A stretch of DNA of 64,000 nt from Paraconiothyrium sp. Pb-2020 (taxonomy: Eukaryota; Ascomycota; Dothideomycetes; Pleosporales; Didymosphaeriaceae): positions 186,001-250,000 of the forward strand of contig JAJUBI010000005.1 of assembly GCA_022419385.1 (NCBI GenBank). Direction: 5' to 3'. The notes beneath the pieces were generated by a model that saw nothing but the letters and a program-made list of their open reading frames with translations, had not been told where the DNA came from and searched no databases. Shown here piece after piece: positions 34,201 to 42,590 of the stretch; within the stretch, counting starts at the first letter, position 1, and the number at the start of each line of letters is the position of its first letter. Made by a program: the position numbers and the translations under genes.

Positions 34201-34317
34201 TGGAATGCACTGCAGTATTTCATCAATCCGATTCTGTTCTGGTCTTACAAGTCGGATGATTCGAGCATGTATCGGGGGATGTGCAGGGCATTACCGCAGA
34301 AGGAGGTGATGAGATAG
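31270..34317 (+). CDS. DUF7580-like / subtilisin-like (S8) serine protease, HET-Q2-like candidate
   Basis: Four exons: 31270-31521, 31591-32114, 32176-33625 and 33682-34317. Introns of 69, 61 and 56 nt give 953 residues. Residues 1-300 are mostly helical with no signal peptide, so the protein is likely cytosolic. Residues about 330-480 (LLLELDHDCHLHKHRL, SWEF-like FWEFYGSEL, YPRILSLGIILLEIGRGEKL) resemble fungal DUF7580. The C-terminal S8 domain has a complete catalytic set: Asp667 in IAILDTGCD, His704 in YGHGTFMARL, Asn792 in FLASAGNDVD and Ser863 in GTSVATAVAAG. In fungi such proteases occur beside gasdermin-like genes, and HET-Q2 of Podospora cleaves the gasdermin-like HET-Q1. Here a gasdermin-like candidate follows 730 bp downstream on the same strand. 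Start chosen at 31270 (CTACCATGG context); 31144 is an in-frame alternative. Protease call strong, role inferred. Confidence 0.88.
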
Positions 34318-35046
34318 AGTGCCGCCCATCACGCCAAAAATTGAAGGAACATTGAGAGATAATTATATAGAATATCACCCCACCTGTTGACGATCACGCA
34401 GTGTCGCTTGGATGCATGGGATTTTAAAACCAAGTAGGCAAGAACACATGTGAATTGACCTACGAAGATTCTGAGTACGGGGTGGGATGAAAGAAGGCTA
34501 CTATTGTGGGTACAGGTAGCACTAGAGTCTATTTTGATCAGGTTCCTGTTACCCCCTGATTTTTGGGTTACCCCTGATGGCCAATGGGATAGAAAATCCA
34601 CTGAGTGTGCCCAAACCCTTGGCTACTATGTACTAAAATTAGTGGCAGTTGAGTAACAGCCCTATCAGTGACCAATCATTCTCGCAAACGGAGTGTGCGG
34701 AATTTGCGCCATGAATACCAATCAATTCACAGTGCCGTGCAATTACTAACTTGATATGATATTCTTTCTTCCTGGGGATAGAGGAGTAGGAGAGCTTCCA
34801 AATGCTACTTGTTGTTACTGCTTCCTCTTGTACAACTAGCCGTTTTAGTCGTACAATGATGTTCTGCTGGGGGAGGGTAGCTATTGCTCAATGTATTACG
34901 AGCTCCTCGTAATCCGTGCGACTGGAGTGCAGCAACACCAGGAGCTCGACATGCCCAAACTTACCTCCGAGCGTCACACTCTCGGTGACTAAACTCCAAA
35001 CACCACCAACTCCAGCCAAGAAGTTACAACGCAAGGTTTCAAAACT
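34318..35046. other. Intergenic between protease and gasdermin-like gene
   Basis: 0.73 kb of moderately AT-rich sequence with no coding signal. Presumed terminator of the protease gene and promoter of the next gene. Confidence 0.5.
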
Positions 35047-35829
35047 ATGCCCACTTGGTTCCTCCCCCCAGATTTCACCTTCGCCGCCGACGGCCCCCTC
35101 CAGCTCGGCACCGTCATCGCCCACCCCAAGAAACCCACAGTAGTCCTCACCACCCTCAGTTCACCTGCAGCTGGCATCACGCTTCCAAAGACCAGCTTCC
35201 TCACCGAAACTAACCACGCCCACGAAAAGTCGCACGCCCAGTCCAACGGCTTCAGCAGCTGGATGCAATTCTTCGCGGTCGCTTCCGCCTCGGTAAATAC
35301 CGACGTCGGCGGCAGCGCATCCCTCAGCTACGGCACCGTTGACCACGAGATCCGCTCGTTCGCGGAGCCGCTGACTGCAGAGACTGCCATGAAGATTGCG
35401 GGGCTTCCCGTCGTGCAGCAGCATATCGCCAGCGGCGTGTTTGGCAAGCGCGCCGTGTACGTGGTTTCAGGGGTCAGAATTGCGAAGACATCGTTCACGG
35501 TCAAGAAAGGGACGGTTTCGAACTACACGGTCGAGCTGTCAGGATCCGGTCCACCGATTCCTGGGCCCGTCCCACCGGAGCTGGGGGCGAGTGTGGCGCA
35601 CCATCAGGAGAAGTCGGTGACGGACTCGTATGAGACGGCACCGGGGATAGTGTTTGCGTACCGGGTGCATGTCATCCGGCATAAGCGGGCGGGCGTGGAG
35701 ACGGAGCTGTTCCAGAGTAAGGGGGCGTTCATGACGGGGTCTGGGAGAGCGGACGACGAGGAGCCGCCTGTGGTGGTGGAAGGTACGAAGGAAGAACTGG
35801 ATGAAGATCTGGAAGAAGAGAACGACTAA
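35047..35829 (+). CDS. Gasdermin-like protein candidate (RCD-1/HET-Q1-type)
   Basis: A single exon encodes 260 residues with no signal peptide. The N-terminus FLPPDFTFAADGPLQLGTVI and the later segment KRAVYVVSGVRIAKTSF, then VFAYRVHVIRHK, fit the pattern I associate with fungal gasdermin-like proteins (Neurospora RCD-1, Podospora HET-Q1), which are about 250-280 residues and form membrane pores in cell death. The body alternates beta-strand-like stretches with a helix around residues 112-135. From about residue 232 the tail is strikingly acidic (14 Asp/Glu in the last 29 residues), a plausible removable or inhibitory tail. The upstream gene on the same strand is a subtilisin-like protease, the usual partner. 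Homology is by remembered pattern, not alignment. A generic conserved fungal protein of unknown function is the alternative. Confidence 0.6.
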   Translation: MPTWFLPPDFTFAADGPLQLGTVIAHPKKPTVVLTTLSSPAAGITLPKTSFLTETNHAHEKSHAQSNGFSSWMQFFAVASASVNTDVGGSASLSYGTVDHEIRSFAEPLTAETAMKIAGLPVVQQHIASGVFGKRAVYVVSGVRIAKTSFTVKKGTVSNYTVELSGSGPPIPGPVPPELGASVAHHQEKSVTDSYETAPGIVFAYRVHVIRHKRAGVETELFQSKGAFMTGSGRADDEEPPVVVEGTKEELDEDLEEEND

Positions 35830-36177
35830 ACGGAGACTTCGATCGGAGATTGTGACGTGTGTATTAGCTTTTAGACCTAATCTCTTTTCTATTCACCGTC
35901 GCAGGTCGATATGCGATGGATACACGAACTGATTGACAGTGTCAATCGCGCTTTGGGAAGTCGACGTAATGCAATGGTATCCTCAACTAGCATGTATACT
36001 CGAAAGATACATAGAGAGCACCTAGCGGCGTTGTGGTTAGCAGAGCGTGAAGCGGTATTTCGAGCGGTAGGTCGTCCTTCGGACTGTTGCACCGAGTCTT
36101 GGAAAGCATGAAGCTGAAGGAGCTCTTGGCATTAGTGGCCAGAGGCTTGGGTAGCACTCCCGACCGCCATATCTATA

Positions 36178-36251
36178 GTCCATCCGTCGAAAGAGATGCA
36201 AGCGGTTACGAGAGGTTCATGCTTCGAAGTGCATCAGCGAAGTGCTTACGC
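36178..36251. repeat. Direct repeat copy A (74 bp)
   Basis: Shares GTCCATC...CG, ATGCAAGCGG-TACGAGAGG-TCATGCTTC and AAGTGCTTACGC with copy B at 36551-36607. Relative to B it carries short insertions, including AAGTGCATCAGCG-like sequence. The copies are about 370 bp apart and diverged. Confidence 0.6.
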
Positions 36252-36550
36252 AATACATGGCCGGTCAACTCTACACGAGGTAACCATATTTATTTGTTGT
36301 GCATGCGTTGTAGACTTCCTCGCTTACTCCCGGTTTCCAATACGCGCACACGGTGCACTGGAATACCTGTGGTGGTCTCCGTGGTTCACCGTTCAAGGAC
36401 TTCATCGTTGAAAGCAATAAAGAAAACACCAAGGTATTACGACGACAGTCAATTTCGCACAATTTCGCTTGAACACAATGGGTATGTACAGTCAGCTTTA
36501 CGGACCTCGCTGACTTTTTGCTTAATAAACTGTGGACGCCTCACTCTGTA

Positions 36551-36607
36551 CGTCCATCAAACGAAATGCAAGCGGATACGAGAGGATCATGCTTCAAGTG
36601 CTTACGC
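36551..36607. repeat. Direct repeat copy B (57 bp)
   Basis: Diverged partner of 36178-36251, with the same order of matching blocks but lacking the inserted segment. It may be a remnant of an old duplication or of a decayed exon. Confidence 0.6.
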
Positions 36608-38182
36608 TTTAATTGACGGCTTTAGATGCTCCCAAGCGGTATGAGCACAGGTATCGATGTCCACCGAGATCAATAGCATACAGCATATATTCTAGAGCGA
36701 TGCAGCCCCCGTACTGTACCTCCTACGATATACAAGTTCTATCACGCCATCCGCCAAGAAAAAGAGCTGGCAATGACGATAATTGGCGTCACGACTGCGA
36801 GTTTTATGGTGGAAACGTTCGTGTGGAGCAGGTCCGTGCATCCATTTAGGTACACGTAATGCTAATCTCCACATCGCTGCGCCACAACCCTCGATATGGA
36901 TTATGTATCTCGACAAAACCTCACCGGGGGCCAATACTACTGTACTTCGTCGTCAAGGCCACAAGACCTACCGGGTCCACGGCCTTCGGTCTGGAGCGAC
37001 GCCCCGCAATCCGAATGAAGCTCCACTCACTCATGCCGAGGCGTACTGACGATAGCGCCGAGGACTATTGGTATTGGCGCGAGGACCTGCATATTTCGCT
37101 TCCAGTACGCAGTACTTGCAAAAGCATGTGCCAGAGCAATTTGATCGGCTAAGGTATGCGTTTTCGCAGAGGCTACTAATCTTGCCGCAACTTGAAAAGC
37201 TCGTTCTGCTAACCGCAACCGAAAACGACGATGGCTCGTAGTGATATCTAGAGTCGGATCGACACTTTAGAGGAGTGTTGTACATCTGAAGCCCCTATTT
37301 TCCTGATTTTCTTCGCTGCCTCCGTCGTCAGAGGCGGCAGTACCGATCATTTTCTTTTCCCAAAAGAAAAAAGCCCCGACATGCAGCTCATCTGCGCACC
37401 GGACTCTGCTATGTGCGCACGACTGGAGGAATTCATAACCCAAGAGTCAGGATCCTGGGCGGACACTGCGGCTGCTGCATTAGCGCTCGGAGTTCGACTG
37501 ATAGTGGGCAGTAGTTCACAACCAATGCCATGAATGACGCAAATGGTCTTGCATTGCCAGCGCGGAAGGTGGTACACAGAGCACTGCGCAGTCGAGCTGC
37601 ATAGTCAATCCTTCTATCAGAATCGTTCACACGCGCTGCGCTGGGGTTCAGGTGATTAATGGAATGATTGGGTATGTGTAAGCGCCGTGAGCGTTTATTG
37701 GCTAGACCGATGCCGAGTTCAACCGTATCGATCGTACAAACAAGTTCAATCGTGTGGCTTGCTGCGCATGGTCTTAGCTTGAGATAGCCGTTGAGTTTTG
37801 GGCCACCACGTGTTAGGATAAGGTCCCTGGGTTTATACAGGGAAGAACGCCGTTACTTGAGCAAGGCTACCGAGGGGGCCGAACGTAGATCGCGCGTGCA
37901 GACAAATCATTACATGGGTGGCATGCGCTAAGCAAGGGATATGATGTTCATCTCATGCCCTGACCTGATGGATTGTCTCCGCATTCTTTTAGTACAGCAC
38001 TGCCGGACGTATGTATACTTCGGCGCCACCGTGAGCTAGCTCATGTTATTTTGCCAATTACCAAAAGTTCTGGTAAAGTCAGCCTTCCAATGCAGAACTT
38101 GTATTGACTCAATGGATCTAGACTTTTGACCACAACTTTATAAGGACTTTGTTGACTCGCTTCCAATACGTCTCAGATCGAT

Positions 38183-39538
38183 ATGGCCAACGCTCAGCAA
38201 GATTCGCCCATGCAACGCACCATTTGCATACCAGGAGAGGGACGTGTCAAGCTTCGATACTCTTGTGACGGTAACCACATCTCAAGTATGGACTTAGTGG
38301 GGAGAGGCTTACGTTCTTCAGCTTGCTCAATCGCCAAAGTGAAATGCGATAGTCAAACCCCTTGTGAACGGTGTCGGGAAAATGCCATCAATTGCTTCTA
38401 CAGCCCTTCTAGACGTCACGGAAAGCAGCCGTGGGCAAAACGAGTCGCCGACCAGCATCAACGATATCTGCAGTCGACAATGTACAGTCACAATTCTCAG
38501 GCTTCAGCTTCCATGGGTTCTTTCTTAGCCTTCCAGCCCAATCCGGGGACCGGCACGTTCGCAATGCCGTCAGCAATACCGCCTGGCGCGCCCACAAGTC
38601 CAATGAAAAACCTCTCGTTCGTAAATAGTCCAGTTGGCAGTCCATCAGCAGACCATCCTTTCAATGTCGGCAGCAACTTTCAATTCCAGAATGCGTGGCC
38701 AGGGACTTCCAACGTTGCGCCAGTAGCAACTCCGAGTCCAGCCAGCACTTCAACGCTAAGCATGTCAGATGCAAGCATGTCACCTCTTGAACCGGCTTTC
38801 CAACCGCCAGTGCATGATTGCGAAGCTAAAGCTCTCACCATGCTTCACTCTTTACATATGCAATCCACAGAGCATCCAACATCCGGAAGTTACGCTTCAC
38901 AACAGACTCCCCCGCTCGACAAGATATTACACACCAATCGGGTTGCTGTTAGCACACTTGGAGATTTGATGCAGTGTCACTGTGCCCAACAACCGCATCT
39001 TGCACTTCTTTATATGGCCACGGTCTCGAAAGTCCTGTTCTGGTATCGACTCGCGATCAATATGTCCTTCAAATATTCGACGCAACTTCCCGAAGCCCGC
39101 CACGAGACCTCTTCGCCACATACACACACAACGTCATACTGCATGTCTCCGGAATCCAACATGACCGCTGCCGCCACCAACGTCGTATCAAATCAGGCTA
39201 CTGAAGTTCCGAGAGCAAGAACGAGAGCGAACACTATACAGATTGGCTCGTTCGATTTAGAAGAAGAAGACGAGGCAATCCTCGTGCGTAGCGTAGTCAC
39301 GACAGAAGTTAAAAAGGCGGCCCGCTTAGTGAGTTTTATGAAGAACAGTGGCATGCAGATGAATCGGGCAGAAGAGCATGGGCAAGACGGTCTGAGTACA
39401 GGCTCATGGTACAGAGCCGGTGGGGAGAAATTAGAGAGGGAAGTGCAAGACACACTACAAGAGGCAAGGAGGACCGGTAGGATTGCGACTAACTTCGAGC
39501 CGCATACGGGGATGGACGAACAGACGTGGTCGGCTTGA
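38183..39538 (+). CDS. Zn2Cys6 transcription factor, AflR-like
   Basis: Two exons: 38183-38270 and 38322-39538. The 51-nt intron at 38271-38321 gives 434 residues. Splicing creates a perfect fungal zinc cluster, RYSCDACSIAKVKCDSQTPC then ERCRENAINC, with spacing C-x2-C-x6-C-x5-C-x2-C-x6-C. This is followed by a basic linker (SRRHGKQPWAKR). The middle and C-terminal parts match the aflatoxin-regulator domain: HDCEAKALTMLHSLHM, TLGDLMQCHCAQQPHLALL, FWYRLAINMSF, and IQIGSFDLEEEDEAILVRS. Such proteins usually control secondary-metabolite clusters from the nucleus. No synthase gene lies in this window, so the target is unknown. Because the intron is a multiple of three and stop-free, retention would yield a full-length protein with a broken zinc cluster. 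The family call is strong. Confidence 0.88.
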   Translation: MANAQQDSPMQRTICIPGEGRVKLRYSCDGNHISSMDLVGRGLRSSACSIAKVKCDSQTPCERCRENAINCFYSPSRRHGKQPWAKRVADQHQRYLQSTMYSHNSQASASMGSFLAFQPNPGTGTFAMPSAIPPGAPTSPMKNLSFVNSPVGSPSADHPFNVGSNFQFQNAWPGTSNVAPVATPSPASTSTLSMSDASMSPLEPAFQPPVHDCEAKALTMLHSLHMQSTEHPTSGSYASQQTPPLDKILHTNRVAVSTLGDLMQCHCAQQPHLALLYMATVSKVLFWYRLAINMSFKYSTQLPEARHETSSPHTHTTSYCMSPESNMTAAATNVVSNQATEVPRARTRANTIQIGSFDLEEEDEAILVRSVVTTEVKKAARLVSFMKNSGMQMNRAEEHGQDGLSTGSWYRAGGEKLEREVQDTLQEARRTGRIATNFEPHTGMDEQTWSA

Positions 39539-42500
39539 AGTTCAATCGAAGGATCAAATGCCAAGTCGGGCATCCATCGACACTTTGGCGAGTGCGTGAA
39601 TGGTGAGGCCGTTCATTCTCAGTTCATCTCTCCGGTCTATGAGGCTGTCGCATCGGTTATTTGCTCAAACAAACCATGTGTGGAGCAATGTTTTTGTCAA
39701 TCCTCATTATCTGCTTGCCCCTGACAAGGAGTGAGTACTGGGAAAATCCATGGGGTCGCGGAAACAATATCCCGGTGTGAGTGGTCCAGATGCAGGGTCA
39801 TTCGAACGGGAAGGATGAGGCCCCGAAAGGATGCTCCATGCGTTGAAGGATCGATGTGATGAGCAAAAACAGGATGGAGATCAGATGGATCCTCCTGACG
39901 CCAGGCTGCGCGCTAAGCGGGACTAATGGTGGTTGGGGTCCAACAACACACCTAGCGGAAGCGTAAACTCCCGCTCCCCTCATCCGCCGGCTTCCCACAT
40001 ATAGCAGATTTGTTCCACTCATACTCTCAATGCACGTTGAAGTAACTCGACATTCAGCTTCAGGCACAGTTCTCGCTCCTTGTCGCCAATGCACGGTCTC
40101 TAGCAGAGTGCTCACGCGGCAGTTCCAGCAGGAGAAACATGTGTCGGCCGCGAGCAGCCAAGCTTGATATCGTGTTTGCTACATGTATACTTGGCGCCGA
40201 CTCTCTTACTGAATCAGTCCTCGACCAGCGAGCCAAGGACATTATCTATCGGTCAGCGGTTATCGCCTTGAAGTCCACTCGCCATAACATCGTGAATACG
40301 TGCTATAGCACGGCAAGCCGACTGGCACAGCCGTGAGTGGACCGCCATCCTTCGACGCCACACCCACCGCATTGATCATAGGTAAATCCCAACGCGGCTA
40401 AGTGATCACGACACCAGACGAGCAGCATCAAACGACAGACGGTTCGCGTGCGATCCACCACTACATTTCCGCTCGCTGCGATGCAGAGCGGCACGTTGCT
40501 ACAAGTCTTGTGACACCACTAAATTCCATTTCGCGCATAGCACAGCATTGAGAGACATTCCACGAGCCTTCAGGAGTCGCTAGTACAGTACTAATATATG
40601 ATCCGTAAGGTCGCCATCAGTGTCTCCGCGCCGCTAGCTGCAGATCAAGCCAAGTGACCGACTGCCGACTACATCGGAGCGATCGGAGGCACTCCCCGCC
40701 AATTGGATGCGATATCTCTGGAAATACCGGCGTACGTGACGAGATAAGGCGTCTTGTCGCGCAAAAGAAAGTCCTGAAAAGGGTCAGATGATGTCTTGGT
40801 AGCTACACTGGTCTCTGGAGGAAGCTCGGCCGAAAGTGTCTTTAGCGATGATCGGAAGGCGTTACCCGAGCTTGATATTCTCCGAGCTCAGGGTGACACA
40901 AGCTATCAGACTGATCCAATAGGCACCTACACTCGAACTCTCCAGGTTTCCTTCGTTTGCATTGGATCGGACAAATGCCAGAACTATTCTACTTGGTGTA
41001 GAATATGTAGAATGTTTTTCGTCCTGAAGGATCAGACTTCTATACACTATCGTACTCCGGCCTAACCCAACTTGGCCGAATAAAACAATTCTCGGTGATC
41101 TATCGGAGCACTTGCAAGATACGTGTATCTTCACTACTTTATGAACCGAAGGTTTCTTAGGGACTGCTTGCTCCCCTATTCCCAGTCTTCTGGGTCGCAG
41201 GGGCGGTGTCATAGCTGTTGGCAATGTCTGCACCTTACAAGAAGTAGAAGAACATCAACGCAAACGCGGATGTGAAAAGTTTTCTACCCAATCAATGGTG
41301 AATCTTACATATGGAACCCTGGTCACTCACGCGTAAACCTTTTCATCCGAAGGGATAACACAATACCACGAGCTAACCATAATCCAGATCGGATGCAGCA
41401 AGATGTTAGACTGTTATTCCATTTACCGAATGATCTACTGGCTCTTATCTACATCTGACGGTTGCTCAGTCATGTACGCTCGTATTGCCCTCTGGATACC
41501 CTCTTTAACACTGACTTGCGGGCGATATTTCAACGCCTCTAAGCATAGACAGGTACTTCATCTTCAGTCTGTTCAATTGCGATTCCTGTCGGCCAAGACT
41601 TGTCACCCACACAAATCACTCCGCAAACACAGCCATGCATTGAAAGAGCCATGCCGGCACCACCATGCATTTCTTCCCTGTGAGATATCCAGCAGCTGCG
41701 CCTAAATCCCCGATAAATTCCCAGAACGGTCATGGCTCGTCGTTGGTTATGACTAAAGTTACTTTGACACCTCGTTTTGCCTTCCAGGTAGCTGCGCCAC
41801 GAATGAACTACTCGTACGGATGATCCCCTCAACATCCACCAGCATCGGCCCTATGATTACAAACCACGCAGGATCCAACCATGTACGTGGACAATCTTCT
41901 AATTGGGCGCTAGCAACAGGCTAGTTTGGGTTAGCCTCTATAAGAGGAGACTGCCGCAACTTGGTAGCATTTGGGCTCCTCGGGATTTACTACTTGCCTA
42001 AAGCTTATTGAGTATTCAAAACCGTGCCCCCCCGCACTTTGCAAAACCCCTTTGGGTCTGGGATATTGAGGATAGATCCAGCACAGATGTGCATTAATTA
42101 AACAATGAATGCGGAATGTATAATTCCAGTGCACCCGTCATGGACTACATCTAGTTTCATAATCATCCTCGCCGTTTGAGATTCCAAGTCACTCTCTAAG
42201 GAAAGGGATCGTTGCTTGTGAGCCTCCCATAATACAACGATCGAGCAGTTTTGCGCGGAGGTGAATTGTTCGCAATGCGGATAATCTTCGAGACATGATA
42301 TTGCTACGAACTTGAATGTTCACGTGGAGTCACCTCGTGAGTACTTTATAGACATCATCGTTACCGAACGTCTTCATTATTTCATCCAATCTCAATAGAC
42401 AGATGATAAGCAACCCCTACCATGTCCAATATAGCCAGATTCGCTATACGATGCATACCGCGAAGTCCACAAGGAAATCCTCAGTGCCTAAATCCACGCT

Positions 42501-42590
42501 ATGCTATGCGAGATGATGCTTATTACGCAACGTGTACTGAGGCTTCATCTCCTTGAATCGTGTTCTTAAGCTTCGGCCCACGCTTCTTGT
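39539..42590. other. Largest gene-free stretch, 3.05 kb
   Basis: No coding sequence, RNA gene or clear repeat recognised. Composition is mixed. The short open frames on both strands lack conserved motifs and splice logic. Confidence 0.45.

Larger units (their letters stand above)
35830..38182. other. Gene-poor stretch, 2.35 kb
   Basis: No gene recognised. It contains a dispersed direct repeat (36178-36251 and 36551-36607). The right end is the promoter of the AflR-like gene. Confidence 0.45.
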
